Positions 36,201-45,783 of a stretch of DNA of 64,000 nucleotides are shown one piece after another. The notes under the pieces were generated by a model. That model was not told the DNA's origin. It did not search any database and was given only the letters and a program-made list of their open reading frames with translations. The DNA lies in NCBI RefSeq assembly GCF_002153375.1, contig NZ_MTBQ01000004.1, forward strand, positions 1 through 64,000, given 5' to 3'. Numbering within the stretch: position 1 is the first letter of the stretch; every line of letters starts with the position of its first letter. The stretch comes from Oceanobacillus rekensis. GTDB taxonomy: Bacteria > Bacillota > Bacilli > Bacillales > Amphibacillaceae. The position numbers were made by a program, and so were the translations under genes.

Positions 36201-38116
36201 TTTTCATCCGCTAATTCATCTGGTGTTTGGAAATGAAAGTAGTTTCCACTACCCAATTTGTACGTATATGTAACGACACCTTGGATATCTGTTACAAACG
36301 TATTATTTAGTGCAGACTCATGTGATTCTCCTTGGATATCATGGATTTGTATGCCTGCTTCTTGGTCAAAAACATCGTATGCAAATTCTGTTACTGCGCT
36401 TGAATCCATTCCTTCTTTAACAGCAATAGCTTTGATTGTCATTGCTTGATCGACAACAATTGGTTCTTGATATACTTCACTATCTGCCGTTGGTTCATCA
36501 CCATTTGTTGTATAGTAAATGGTTGCTCCGTCTGTTGTTGTAGACAACGCCACTTCAGATCCAGAAGCAATTGTCCCTCCAGCAGGTGTCGCTGTAACAG
36601 CCTGTACAGCTGATTCGTCTGCGATAACATCTGCTGTGCTTCTTGGGATAATCTGATAATCATCATTGAATTGCTGAACAATTCCTGTGATTGCATCATA
36701 GGTTTTACCTACTGAAAGATCTAATGTAGCTGTTTCATCACGAACAAGAAATTCTGTGCCATCTGTAGCTGTAAAGTTTGCCCAGCCATTTCCTTCTTGA
36801 ACGGATTCTAGTGTTACATTATGAACCGTTGCTAATTTTGATTCGTTTTCTTCATTTAATTGATCGCCTGTTAATACTGCAGGGTTAGGAACTCCTACTT
36901 GATTTACTTCACCAACAAGTGCAGCATTTTGTATTTGTAATAACCCATTGTATTCATCTAATGCACCAGTGACCGTAATTTCATCACCTAATTGAACATT
37001 TAATGTTGTTGGACGAACTGCAATTGCTGCTGTTTCATCCTGAATGTGGATCGTATTTTTTAATTTCGCTGTTACTGTACCTTGAACGGTTACTTCACCA
37101 GTTTCTTGTGCACGCGCGTCTGCGATTGAAATCGGTTCAGCTGGTTCTTCAGGTTCCGGTTCAGGATCTGGTTCTCCTGGTTTCACACCGCCAAATTCAT
37201 GGATGCCAAGATTTGAGGCATCATCTTTAGGTAATGACGTCCATTCTGTAGATGGATCAAAAGCATCGTCAATAACAGTATCACCTGAAATGATATCACC
37301 GTTTCTTACAAGTGTTACATCCTTCATATTTCCAATTCGTTCACCAGTTTGTCCAATGGAATCGATAACGTTTCCGGAATTCCTTAAAACAACTGGATCA
37401 TCTCCATTAAAATTGATTACAGTAGAATTCTCCAAATCACCGTTATTTTTAATTTCTTCCATTGCGTCATTATGATAAAGAACAAATGTTTTGCCATCTT
37501 CCAATGAGCCGCTCAATTCCAATGTTTGACTCGCTTCTGAGGCCCCATTGGAATATAACTCCAGTGAATAGCTGCTTAAATCAACTGTTTCACCAGTTCC
37601 ATTAAAAAGCTCAATTGCCTTGTTAAAGCTTCCGCCTTCAATATATTCAGATATTAACAGATCCTTTGCCACAGGTGCAGATTCCTCAACAAACACATAT
37701 GCACTTGTGCTTTTTAATCCTGGTACACTGAAGTAAGCTTCCAAACTTCCTGTTAATTGAACCTTACGTTGAAAATTGTCCGGATTATCCCGTAAATTCA
37801 AATCTGTACGAATGTCGCCACTCGGTAATTGGACAGGAATAATCTTTTCTGAATCCGTTTCAGTCGGGTCATCTGCCAGTCCTAGGTTAGTATGAGAACT
37901 AAATGGTGCTTCCTGATCATAGCTTGTTCCACTATTAGCGGTTCCGATAATATACCCTTCAATCGTCGCATCACCACTATTATTTGAAATTGCATCTGCT
38001 ACAGAAATAACTTCAGCAGCTTGTACTTTGTTACTAGAAACGGGAGTAAACATACTAATAACTAGAATAATAATCATAAAAATACTAGAGTTTCTTCTTA
38101 AGCTTTTATGTTTCAT
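33209..38116 (-). CDS. Giant secreted double nuclease (EEP nuclease plus endonuclease I)
   Basis: 1635 residues with a signal peptide (1-34). Approximate order: YhcR/BsnI-type N-terminal domain (35-140), lamin-tail domain (150-280), OB-type domain (325-420), chitobiase-like FN3_7 domain (510-590), further OB-like domains, an endonuclease/exonuclease/phosphatase domain (860-1180: IASYNLENFSNN, DIIGVTEVQDN, VLVNHWNSKSGD, VSVGDFNDFQF, ASDHDPVMVQV), a beta-rich module shared with the nucleotidase (1188-1296), an Ig-like domain (about 1310-1400) and an endonuclease I domain (1430-1620: NREHTWAKSHG with the HNH-type His, TDIHHLRPTD, NSSRGNLDFDFGG). It degrades extracellular DNA/RNA. Only 63 bases and a terminator separate it from the nucleotidase gene upstream; read-through would couple nucleic acid breakdown to nucleotide dephosphorylation. 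No wall anchor is seen. Confidence 0.88.
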   Translation of the reverse strand: MKHKSLRRNSSIFMIIILVISMFTPVSSNKVQAAEVISVADAISNNSGDATIEGYIIGTANSGTSYDQEAPFSSHTNLGLADDPTETDSEKIIPVQLPSGDIRTDLNLRDNPDNFQRKVQLTGSLEAYFSVPGLKSTSAYVFVEESAPVAKDLLISEYIEGGSFNKAIELFNGTGETVDLSSYSLELYSNGASEASQTLELSGSLEDGKTFVLYHNDAMEEIKNNGDLENSTVINFNGDDPVVLRNSGNVIDSIGQTGERIGNMKDVTLVRNGDIISGDTVIDDAFDPSTEWTSLPKDDASNLGIHEFGGVKPGEPDPEPEPEEPAEPISIADARAQETGEVTVQGTVTAKLKNTIHIQDETAAIAVRPTTLNVQLGDEITVTGALDEYNGLLQIQNAALVGEVNQVGVPNPAVLTGDQLNEENESKLATVHNVTLESVQEGNGWANFTATDGTEFLVRDETATLDLSVGKTYDAITGIVQQFNDDYQIIPRSTADVIADESAVQAVTATPAGGTIASGSEVALSTTTDGATIYYTTNGDEPTADSEVYQEPIVVDQAMTIKAIAVKEGMDSSAVTEFAYDVFDQEAGIQIHDIQGESHESALNNTFVTDIQGVVTYTYKLGSGNYFHFQTPDELADENPNTSEGIVVYTGNRAADVQIGDLVNVTGTIDEYHIDGYYDTKADTDLPVTQINARDDRGGVVSIVESGVELPTPIQIDESNLPAEVIDNDGFAEFDPEEDAIDFWESLEGMLVEVGTVKAVSPQEHGDLITVLEGKETNTLHGGVKLTEETANPDRIQFKLYDNNAARDFEVATGDTFEGPITGVVNYGFQNYKIYADLEDMEEKHVEGNATPETTTIVKNEDELTIASYNLENFSNNRSSSSEDKAIKLARAFAKDMQSPDIIGVTEVQDNNGQDSGDSAANESYERLIQAIVDAGGVEYEYANIDPVNNADGGAPNSNIRVGFLYNPDRVTLTEGMPAGDATTAVGYENGKLTHNPGRIDPTNRAFDDSRKPLAAQFDFQGESVVVLVNHWNSKSGDTPLFGSTQPPVYGSEEQRKEIAKVVNGFVEDIKADNPEANIVSVGDFNDFQFTDALKIHEGEHMTNMINHVEDNDRYTYLYQGNSQVLDHILVSNNLVENTEIDILHINADFTDMAGRASDHDPVMVQVDLNGQEEAPEQPEEIVPEKVYNFTDYKTGKLVINQPSVSITLNGDSQIKNGVDFRGNYAEFHGDGFENTTVTINPKSGEAIIDFTGIDVEKVIINDKFKGNVKEIRGAENIETIEYGKGVDQEDITITNSDGKPLGSPSVSLPETIKSIPNQTVEEGGTITLSLNDYFQDPNGKALSYETTFGEINSENAELTLTLEEGSYVVAVTASNEAGEVKESFSVTVNEAAKEEDDEVEVPAPVDDYYSDAYGKEGTALKTALHEIIDDHHQLSYSEVWDALKITDEDPNNQNNVMLLYSGESRAKNKNGGMVGDWNREHTWAKSHGDFGTSKGPGTDIHHLRPTDVQVNSSRGNLDFDFGGSANVKNCVECKRDGDSFEAPDEVKGDVARMLFYMAVRYEQGDRVDLELNEQVNNGKTPYHGKLSILLEWHEQDPVSEWEQNRNDKIEDIQGNRNPFIDNPEWADDIWGAGA

Positions 38117-38134
38117 TTTTCACCCTCCATAATT

Positions 38135-38164
38135 AAGACCTGCTCCTTTTTTGGGGCAGGTCTT
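38135..38164 (-). terminator. Terminator between nucleotidase and nuclease genes
   Basis: Stem AAGACCTGCTCC/GGGGCAGGTCTT with a 6-base loop and T-run, 16 bases past the nucleotidase stop. It lies so close to the next start that it may attenuate read-through rather than isolate the two genes. Confidence 0.85.
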
Positions 38165-38179
38165 TTTCCATTAAGTTAA

Positions 38180-40504
38180 TTAAAGAATTGTTTCTCCTGT
38201 TACTTCAACACCTTCAATTTGATAATCATCTGTTATAATTCCAAAAATATCTAGGTTTCCTTCAACCTTAATATTGTTGAAAGTTGTACCTTCTTCAAGT
38301 TTTCCTGTAAAAATTAAGTTTCCTTTAATAACTACATTTTCAAATTTAGTAACGTCCGTTGTATTTACAGTTACATCACCACTGTATACCTTTGTTTCTT
38401 CTTCTGTACCAGAGAATTCACTAGCAGCAACATCACCACCAGGAAGTTCTTCAGGATCTGGAGTTGGTTCTTCTCCTTCAACATCCACAATTCTTCCTTC
38501 AATTTCAGTAGGAATAGTTCCTAAACTTACAAGATGATCGCGGAAGTTCTCCCAATCAGAAAGTCCTAAGTCTGTAACACGGCCTTCTTCATATGCTTTT
38601 GCAAATACAGTGTAGCCATCCCCACCTTTAGCTGTGAATGCGTTTGTTGCTACTGTATATGTTTCCGAATCCTCGATATCTGTGAAGGTTCCATCTGCAT
38701 TTTCATATGCAATGGATACAACACGTTCTCCTGCTGGTTTAGATGAATCAAATTCAACCTTTGCACCAGCAGCATGTAAGAAACCGCCACTTTCAAGTGG
38801 ATATTGGCCAAAACTGATTTCAAAAGCTTCTTTCAATTCTGCACCTGTAACATCCATAGTCGCAAGAGTATTACCGAAAGGAAGCACGGTAATTACTTCC
38901 CCAACTGTAATTGGGCCAGCATCAATCGCAGCTCGAATTCCTCCACCATTTTGCAATGCCATGATGACATTTTCATCATATTCCTTTGCTTTTGAAAGCA
39001 TTCCATCTGTAATTAAGTTACCAAGTACAGTTTCATTTTTGCGTACACTTTCGCCAGTAGTATTTCCTTCATCACCAGTACGTGGGTTTTCCAGGGCCAC
39101 TTCAGCAGTTACGCCAATCTCTTCCTCGGCCAGTCCATCGACAACTGTTGAATATTCTTCTAGTAATGCAGCTGCTTGAGGATCTTCAGCCTGATCACCA
39201 ATGGATATTAACTCTCCTGCTTGTTCGACAATTACACCATTATCATCAAATTCAACATCAACGACACCTAAATTACTATTGTTTGCACCTGTTTGAACAA
39301 TTACGGTAGGATCTTTGACAGCACCATTTTCATCTTTATCAATTACAACTGGTTCCTCTAATTCCGTATGACTGTGTCCACCAACAATTACATCAATGCC
39401 TTCAACTTCTGATGCCAATGTTAAGTCATTATCAACGGCAGGATTATCATCATAACCGATATGTGTAATTGCAACTATTTTATCCACGCCCTGTCCTTCA
39501 AAAGCAGCTACTGCTTTCTCGGCTTCTTCTTTGTAATCCTCAAATGTGATTGCCCCTGGGCTTGCAAGATTTGCTGTTTCTTCTGTAGTTAGTCCGAAGA
39601 TACCGACTTCTTCACCGTCAATTTCTTTGACAATTCCATTATAGATGTTGCCATTTTCCGGCTCACTTGAAATTAAGTCACTGAATAGACCTGTAAATTT
39701 ATCATCTTGGGAGAAATCCACATTTGCACTCACAAATGGGAAATTAGCTCCTGCAACAAAATCCTTTAATGCTTGCAGTCCTTCCTCACTGGAGCCTAAA
39801 TCAAATTCATGATTACCAAATGTCATAGCATCATAGCCCATGAGATTCATAAATTTTAAGTCTGCTTGTCCCTGGAATTCATTAAAATATAATGTACCGG
39901 ACATAACATCTCCTGCATCAAGCAAAAGTGCATTTGGTTTCTCTACTCTCACTTCCTTAACTGCAGTAACCCTTTTTGCCACATCATTCAGATTGGCATG
40001 TGTATCATTGGTATGCATGATGGAAAGCTTAAAGTTTTCCTCTTTAGGGAATGTAATTTTATCTGGGTTTGCTCCTTTTGCATAGTTCAAATCTTCAATA
40101 TTTTCAGATCCGCGAATCTCCTTTACCTTATCCCCTTCGATCGTAACTTCGGACATTACTGTTCCTTTAAAATCAATAACTGTCCCACTTTTTTTTGGTT
40201 TAATGGTAACTTTCGTATCCATATATCCGTTACCAGTAAATTCCGCATAGTTACCAGTAAAAACTATTCCATTTTTGATATCAGAAGAATCGTCCAATGC
40301 AATTGAGACACGAGGTTCATGTACCATCAATTTACCAGTTTTGTAGTTTTTAAGATTATATTCAAACAATTCCGCTTGCACTTCAGATTTAACTGGATTT
40401 TTAGCAGCGTCTACGGATACAGGAACTAGTGGAAGCAGCAAATTAACTCCCAATGCTGCAGATAATATAGTAGTTACTGTTTTACTCCGATTACCTTTAC
40501 TCAT
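38180..40504 (-). CDS. Secreted 5'-nucleotidase / UDP-sugar hydrolase family enzyme
   Basis: Removes phosphate from extracellular nucleotides. 774 residues: signal peptide (1-33), the beta-rich module shared with the nuclease (49-155), a metallophosphatase domain (about 160-430: IMHTNDTHANLNDV, LDAGDVMSGTLYF, TFGNHEFDLGS, GGHSHTELEEP), a 5'-nucleotidase C-terminal domain (about 455-680: LQNGGGIRAAID, VLPFGNTLATMDVTG, FTAKGGDGYTVF) and a C-terminal beta-rich tail (about 700-774) with GNLIFTGKL and GNLDIFGII. No sortase or S-layer anchor is visible. AGGAGAG precedes the ATG. Its own sigma-A promoter lies 127-155 bases upstream; unlike its Pho neighbours it shows no PhoP boxes. Confidence 0.88.
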   Translation of the reverse strand: MSKGNRSKTVTTILSAALGVNLLLPLVPVSVDAAKNPVKSEVQAELFEYNLKNYKTGKLMVHEPRVSIALDDSSDIKNGIVFTGNYAEFTGNGYMDTKVTIKPKKSGTVIDFKGTVMSEVTIEGDKVKEIRGSENIEDLNYAKGANPDKITFPKEENFKLSIMHTNDTHANLNDVAKRVTAVKEVRVEKPNALLLDAGDVMSGTLYFNEFQGQADLKFMNLMGYDAMTFGNHEFDLGSSEEGLQALKDFVAGANFPFVSANVDFSQDDKFTGLFSDLISSEPENGNIYNGIVKEIDGEEVGIFGLTTEETANLASPGAITFEDYKEEAEKAVAAFEGQGVDKIVAITHIGYDDNPAVDNDLTLASEVEGIDVIVGGHSHTELEEPVVIDKDENGAVKDPTVIVQTGANNSNLGVVDVEFDDNGVIVEQAGELISIGDQAEDPQAAALLEEYSTVVDGLAEEEIGVTAEVALENPRTGDEGNTTGESVRKNETVLGNLITDGMLSKAKEYDENVIMALQNGGGIRAAIDAGPITVGEVITVLPFGNTLATMDVTGAELKEAFEISFGQYPLESGGFLHAAGAKVEFDSSKPAGERVVSIAYENADGTFTDIEDSETYTVATNAFTAKGGDGYTVFAKAYEEGRVTDLGLSDWENFRDHLVSLGTIPTEIEGRIVDVEGEEPTPDPEELPGGDVAASEFSGTEEETKVYSGDVTVNTTDVTKFENVVIKGNLIFTGKLEEGTTFNNIKVEGNLDIFGIITDDYQIEGVEVTGETIL

Positions 40505-40630
40505 AATTAACTCTCCTTTTTTTGGATAAACATCCTAAAATTGACGATCATCAGACATAAAATGCTATGTATACTACTTTTAAATGCCTATGTATAGTCT
40601 CCGAATCTAGAATTCTATCAATTTGAGTTT

Positions 40631-40659
40631 AGTATAAGTACGGATAATTTTTATGTCAA
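40631..40659 (-). promoter_or_regulatory. Sigma-A promoter of the nucleotidase gene
   Basis: TTGACA (40654-40659), 17-bp spacer, TATACT (40631-40636) on the minus strand, leaving an untranslated leader of about 120 bases. Between this and the protease terminator (40660-41015) I see no gene; the frames there lack ribosome binding sites. Confidence 0.75.
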
Positions 40660-41020
40660 TTTATGCTTTGTAAATTTTTAGATAATTCCAATGCTTTAGA
40701 CTCGGGTCTTTATACCCTTATTATTGTAAAAGGACACTTTAAAGCTATAATGATAAGTATTTCGACCTATATAATAATGAAAATGACTGAAGTTATGCTA
40801 AAATTTTTGTTAAAAAAATTTAACGAACGACAGAAGACGTTTATTTTCGATTGAAAGGAAAATTAACAGACACTAGTAATTGGCTGATAGAGTAGAAGTG
40901 TGTGGAAAATGCAGCCACATAGGTATCTCTATTTTTATTACTTTCAACTCTGGCAGAAGTTATTATTTCACATATAGTAATATACTCATCATGAACTCAA
41001 ATTCAAATAGTCAAAATGAA

Positions 41021-41046
41021 AAGCCGTCACCCTCAGGCACCGGCTT
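41021..41046 (-). terminator. Terminator after the serine protease gene
   Basis: Stem AAGCCG/CGGCTT enclosing a CCC-TCA-GG inner pairing, 17 bases past the stop. On the minus strand TTTTCATTTTG follows. Confidence 0.75.
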
Positions 41047-41062
41047 CATCTATATTACATCA

Positions 41063-44000
41063 TCACTTATTCCCTTTCCCGCTATTCCCTTTATTTTCCC
41101 CCTTTGCCTTCCCTTGTGGTCCCATAACCACATCTTCCGTTACATTACCAGCATAGTCAGTAGCGGTTACCTTAACAACCTGACTCGGGTGGATACCTGT
41201 CAATTCCAGTTCCGTTTCATCTATAATAGGTGCTTCAGAAACAGATTCGCCATCGACGGTCACTTCCCATGATGCAACACCGCTTCCATCTTCATCCGCT
41301 ACTTCTAACGAAACTTCCCTTTGAGCCCGGTTAATGTCCGCTTCTATTTCTGGTGCTGTTGTATCAACTATTACCGGAAGTTTAAATGATTGCCATTCGG
41401 CTCCTTCATAGTCAATCACTGCTTCTATTTCCATGTAATACCTGCCTTCTGGTGCTGGTTGGCCATTAATATTTCCGTCCCATGCCCAGTCTGGGTTCAA
41501 TGTATAGTGGGGTGCTTGTCCACCATCATAATAGTTTTTCTTTAAGAATTCTGCGATTGCTATTGTTTCAACAACATTTTCATTTTCATCAAGAACCTTG
41601 AAGTTAGCTTCCTTCACATTTCTTAGGAAAGACAGTATCAGCAGTGAATCATCCTGTACGCCATCCCCATTTGGCGAGATTGCGATTTTGGATGCATCAT
41701 AGGTTTCCGTTGATGCATCATAACCTAGTAATCCAAAACTATCTTCGTCCAATGATGTTCCGATTCCAGTCATTCCGTAATACGTCATTTCATCCCATAT
41801 TGGTGTGTCAAGAATTGGTGCACTATCCCATTCACCTTTAAAGCCAACATATGGAACCGTCAGTTGTGGATTCGTATCGGTTGGATCTGTTAGCGTTACA
41901 AAACCTTCGAGCCAGTATCCGTTTGTGAAGATACTGTTTAAGTCAGCATCCCAATCACTGACGTCGAGTGTTACGTTGAAGGTTGTGGATCCATTCGCAG
42001 GGACCTCAATCGTGCTTGCTGACTCCCCATTTACGGTTGCTACTCCATTAAGCTCTAGAGCACCGAATTCATTCGGTACTGTTACGAGAATACCTGCATC
42101 CACAGGTGTGTCTGTTTGCGCATTTGCTTCGACATTGTACGTAACTGTTTCATCTGAAAAGTTCTCTGCAGTCAGTACAAATGTTACTTCATTTTCTGTT
42201 ACTTCTTTTAATGCTACTTTTGCTTCATTTGTTTCCGATTCTGTTACAACAACCGGAGTAGATAATGCTGCATGAATTTGCATTTTACCTGCCCCTTGGC
42301 GGCGAGGTGATACAAGTGCACCATCAAACTCTATCTTGTCCGCTGTATTCATTAATAGATTTTTTGTGAGATTTACACGGTCGGCACCTTCATGGCCAAA
42401 TTCTTCATCGACCCGTTGCAATACGAGTGCTCCACCACCGGATACATGTGGTGCAGCCATTGACGTACCACTCATCAAGCCGTATTGGTCATCATTTAAT
42501 GTGGATAGAATTTGTCCTCCTGGTGCAGTGATTTCTGGTTTAAAATCAAGGTTTGGTGTTAGTCCCCAAGATGAGAATGCACTCATTTTTCCTGCATCGG
42601 GGTTGTTAATCGTTGTTTGGTTTCCTGTAAAATCTACTGTAACTGCTTGTCCATTACGGGTTGCTTCTACAAGTTCGTCACCATCGCTCTTTAGCATAAA
42701 CAGCTGTGGAATCATAATCGCAGGATCTGTTGCCATGTTTACGATCCCATCTGTGTTATTGTAGATAATTACACCCTCTGCTCCTGCATCTTGAGCATTT
42801 AATGCTTTTTCAGTGAACGGATTACCGCCACGCTGGATCAATACATATTTTCCTGCCGCATCTATTTCTGCAAAATCTTCCGGATATCCTAAGCCCGCTT
42901 CAACCACTTCAAATGACTTCTGTTCGATATCATTTGGATGGATGCTGCTTGCCGAAAGAAATGCAGCACTTCCCTGTTCCCCATCAATTGCATAATCGAC
43001 TGCATCTACTTGCATCATTGTATTTTCAAATGAAGCTACTTGCAGGGAATCATAGGAGACACCTGGTGAACCACTCACACCATAATCTGGATTGGATGCA
43101 TATGGGTAGAAAAATCCATCTCCAAACAATGCTGAGTTCCCGGCAGAGATGGACATGAGAACACCATTGTCCACTGCATTGGATACTGCAATTTGTTCCG
43201 GTGATTCCGGGTCAACGAATCCCGCTGTTGAACCGAGACTCATATTCAATACGTCGGCCCCAAGTTTAATGGCATCATCAATCGCTTTAATATAAATATC
43301 CCCATATGTGGATTGCATCTCCGGGTCATTACCAAAAACTTTTAATGCCAGCAGCTGTGCTTCTGGTGCTATACCTAAAATCCCACCATCTGATTCATCC
43401 CCATTTGCTCCAACCGTACCGGCAACGTGCATGCCATGAAAGTTGGCTTCTGCATGGATTTCACGAATTTCATCATTATCATCCATATAGTTGTAGCCGT
43501 ATGGGACCTTTTCCGTGTAAAATTGTCCTGGCAACTCTTCCTCGCTGACAATTTGATTGACGTGGGATTCGGATAATTTACCATTTTCATTATCCGTTAG
43601 AACCATGTCACGATGACTGGGATCAATTCCTGTGTCAATAATTCCTACTACCATGCCTTCTCCTTTATAACCATAATCACGCCATGCTTCTTGTGCTTCG
43701 ACAAGTTCTTTGCTGTATGTCATATTAGGCTCCGCGATTGGTCGTTCATATTCATTTGCGATATAAACTCCTTTTACTTCAGGAATAGACTCAATTTCCT
43801 CTATGTCGCCTTGTTTGACTTCGGCACTAAATGCGTTAACAACCGTTGTAAATTCTTCTAAGTATGTCGCATTTATTTTTTTGCCTTCCATTTTATCCTT
43901 AACTTTCTTTTGTTGTGCTTTCGCAGACTTCTCCAGCTTTTTCTTTTCTTGTTTTGCTAGTTTGTCATATTTAACGCCTTTTTTCGTTGCATTAATAATC

Positions 44001-44188
44001 GGTGCCTCATCTTCCATCTCCACGATAACCCTTAACTGCTCATTCGGATCAACCGTTTCTTTCATTTCCTTGGTGGTGAGATTCCCCTTCTTATCCAGTG
44101 GCGCAGTCTCCACCATTGCACTTGTGATAGAGAAATTACTAAACATTAATAAAAAAGCTACTACTATTACTCCAACTCTTTTCAGCAT
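41063..44188 (-). CDS. Secreted subtilisin-like serine protease (S8, Vpr-like)
   Basis: 1041 residues: signal peptide, an inhibitor I9 propeptide (about 45-150), and a subtilase domain with all three catalytic blocks: GIIDTGIDPSHRDM (Asp), NFHGMHVAGTVGAN (His) and GTSMAAPHVSGG (Ser). A protease-associated (PA) domain is inserted between His and Ser (YVLIQRGGNPFTEKALNAQD). An Fn3-type domain, a FlgD-like region (AISPNGDGVQDDSLL) and a bacterial Ig-like domain follow, and the protein ends in a basic Gly/Lys/Asn tail. The PA insert and length match Vpr-type minor extracellular proteases. GGGGGAG precedes the ATG. It is monocistronic and probably helps the cell use peptides outside. Confidence 0.9.
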   Translation of the reverse strand: MLKRVGVIVVAFLLMFSNFSITSAMVETAPLDKKGNLTTKEMKETVDPNEQLRVIVEMEDEAPIINATKKGVKYDKLAKQEKKKLEKSAKAQQKKVKDKMEGKKINATYLEEFTTVVNAFSAEVKQGDIEEIESIPEVKGVYIANEYERPIAEPNMTYSKELVEAQEAWRDYGYKGEGMVVGIIDTGIDPSHRDMVLTDNENGKLSESHVNQIVSEEELPGQFYTEKVPYGYNYMDDNDEIREIHAEANFHGMHVAGTVGANGDESDGGILGIAPEAQLLALKVFGNDPEMQSTYGDIYIKAIDDAIKLGADVLNMSLGSTAGFVDPESPEQIAVSNAVDNGVLMSISAGNSALFGDGFFYPYASNPDYGVSGSPGVSYDSLQVASFENTMMQVDAVDYAIDGEQGSAAFLSASSIHPNDIEQKSFEVVEAGLGYPEDFAEIDAAGKYVLIQRGGNPFTEKALNAQDAGAEGVIIYNNTDGIVNMATDPAIMIPQLFMLKSDGDELVEATRNGQAVTVDFTGNQTTINNPDAGKMSAFSSWGLTPNLDFKPEITAPGGQILSTLNDDQYGLMSGTSMAAPHVSGGGALVLQRVDEEFGHEGADRVNLTKNLLMNTADKIEFDGALVSPRRQGAGKMQIHAALSTPVVVTESETNEAKVALKEVTENEVTFVLTAENFSDETVTYNVEANAQTDTPVDAGILVTVPNEFGALELNGVATVNGESASTIEVPANGSTTFNVTLDVSDWDADLNSIFTNGYWLEGFVTLTDPTDTNPQLTVPYVGFKGEWDSAPILDTPIWDEMTYYGMTGIGTSLDEDSFGLLGYDASTETYDASKIAISPNGDGVQDDSLLILSFLRNVKEANFKVLDENENVVETIAIAEFLKKNYYDGGQAPHYTLNPDWAWDGNINGQPAPEGRYYMEIEAVIDYEGAEWQSFKLPVIVDTTAPEIEADINRAQREVSLEVADEDGSGVASWEVTVDGESVSEAPIIDETELELTGIHPSQVVKVTATDYAGNVTEDVVMGPQGKAKGENKGNSGKGNK

Positions 44189-44326
44189 ACTTCTCCCCCT
44201 TTTAATAGATTGCTAGCATCTAAATAAAAATCTCTCCGCACGATAAGACTTAATATTCAGATATATCAATCATAAAGAAAACCTATTAAACAAAATAGAG
44301 TAAGAAGACCTATTTAGGTACATATC

Positions 44327-44354
44327 AAAAACCGAACAGTGCCTGTCACTCCCC
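44327..44354. repeat. 28-bp dispersed repeat, copy 1
   Basis: The 28 bases starting AAAACCGAACAGTGCCTGTC are identical at 44327-44354 and 45784-45811, on either side of fabF, and both are followed within a few bases by TTTTGTCGAAA. Copy 1 can fold (ACCG.../CGGT) into a terminator-like hairpin, while copy 2 has lost the closing arm. Confidence 0.8.
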
Positions 44355-44384
44355 GGTTTTTGTCGAAAATTATCCAAAAACCAA

Positions 44385-44416
44385 AACAGACCATGTATCT
44401 CCACACATGGTCTGTT
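44385..44416 (-). terminator. Terminator after fabF
   Basis: Stem AACAGACCATGT/ACATGGTCTGTT with an 8-base loop, 9 bases past the fabF stop. A TTTTGGTTTTTGG tail on the minus strand. Confidence 0.88.
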
Positions 44417-44424
44417 CATCAATG

Positions 44425-45666
44425 CTATTCAGAAAACTTCTTAAAGATCAGTGTCGCATTATGACCACCAAATCCTAGTGAGTTGGACAATACAACGTTG
44501 ATGTCCTTTTCCCTCGCTACATTCGGTACATAATCCAAATCAAGTTCTTCGTCTGGTGTTTCATAATTAATCGTTGGGGGCATGATTCCATCCCTCATCG
44601 CCAAGACAGAAAAAATTGCTTCCAATCCGCCTGTTGCTCCTAACATATGTCCCGTCATCGACTTTGTTGAGCTGACCGAAAGCTGATAGGCATGCTCCTT
44701 AAACACAGCCTTAATTGCATTTGTTTCATATAAATCATTATAAAAAGTGGATGTCCCGTGTGCATTGATATAATCCACTTGCTCAGGATAAATTTCAGCA
44801 TCCGTTAATGCTAACGCCATCGACCGTTGCGCTCCTTCTCCTTCTGGTGGTGGGGTGGTGATATGATACGCATCCCCTGTCGCTCCATAACCTGCTACTT
44901 CGCCATAAATTGTTGCACCACGAGCTAATGCATGTTCCAATTCTTCTAAAATTAGAACTCCTGCACCTTCACCAATGACAAAACCATCCCTGTTTTTATC
45001 AAAAGGACGACAAGCTGTCTTCGGATCTTTGTTCGTTGACAATGCTGTCATATTGGTGAAACCGGCAACCGTCATCTCTGTAATCGTTGCCTCTGCTCCT
45101 CCTGTAATGATGACATCTGCCTTATCGTTTTGGATGGCATGAAATGAATTTCCAATCGAATTCGTACCGGAAGCACATGCTGTAACCGAACAATCATTCA
45201 CACCTTTAGCGCCTAATTCTATTGAAACACGTCCAGATGCCATATCCGGAATTAACATAGGAATCGTAAACGGATTTACCTTGCGCTGGCCTTTATTTAA
45301 AAACCTGCGATGCTGTTCCTCAAATTCACCTAAGCCACCAATACCAGAGCCTATCCATACGCCGACACGTTCCGGGATAGCGTTTTCACCAATTTGAAGC
45401 CCCGCATCTTTCACAGCCATCTTACTTGCTGCAATCGCAAATTGACTGAAACGCCCCATTCTCCTCGATTCCTTCTTTTCCATAAATTCTTCTGGCTTAA
45501 AGTCCTTCACCTCGGCGGCAATATGTATATCTACTTTCTCTTTATCCATTAGTCTCGATTCTTCAATACCTGAGACCCCATTCTTTATATTCTCCCATGT
45601 TGAAAATGCATCATTACCTAAAGGGGTAACTGCTCCAACTCCAGTTATAACAACTCTTCTCTTCAC
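44425..45666 (-). CDS. fabF: Beta-ketoacyl-ACP synthase II
   Basis: Condenses malonyl-ACP with acyl-ACP in fatty acid elongation. 413 residues, the usual length. [11 protein letters not shown] opens the thiolase fold; the catalytic Cys is in [13 protein letters not shown], the two His in [14 protein letters not shown] and [12 protein letters not shown], and [13 protein letters not shown] closes it. Most Bacillales carry fabH-fabF as a pair elsewhere. This gene stands alone between terminators, so it may be an extra KAS II copy rather than the housekeeping one. AGGAGCGAATTTTG precedes the start. Confidence 0.92.
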   Translation of the reverse strand: MKRRVVITGVGAVTPLGNDAFSTWENIKNGVSGIEESRLMDKEKVDIHIAAEVKDFKPEEFMEKKESRRMGRFSQFAIAASKMAVKDAGLQIGENAIPERVGVWIGSGIGGLGEFEEQHRRFLNKGQRKVNPFTIPMLIPDMASGRVSIELGAKGVNDCSVTACASGTNSIGNSFHAIQNDKADVIITGGAEATITEMTVAGFTNMTALSTNKDPKTACRPFDKNRDGFVIGEGAGVLILEELEHALARGATIYGEVAGYGATGDAYHITTPPPEGEGAQRSMALALTDAEIYPEQVDYINAHGTSTFYNDLYETNAIKAVFKEHAYQLSVSSTKSMTGHMLGATGGLEAIFSVLAMRDGIMPPTINYETPDEELDLDYVPNVAREKDINVVLSNSLGFGGHNATLIFKKFSE

Positions 45667-45783
45667 AAAATTCGCTCCTATTAATTTTCTATTTATACAA
45701 AAATTCGGTTTTTATAGTATCACTCTATTATATCTACAAAAGGAGATAAAATAAAATGAGATGCAATCTTAACATCTTATAAT

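Noticed and set aside
40631-40690. PhoP boxes before the nucleotidase
   Set aside because: TTGACA and TTTACA occur there, but not at 11-bp steps; the sequence fits a plain sigma-A promoter.
40663-40854. 63-codon frame upstream of the nucleotidase
   Set aside because: No ribosome binding site; it overlaps the promoter region of the nucleotidase and has no coding-like character.
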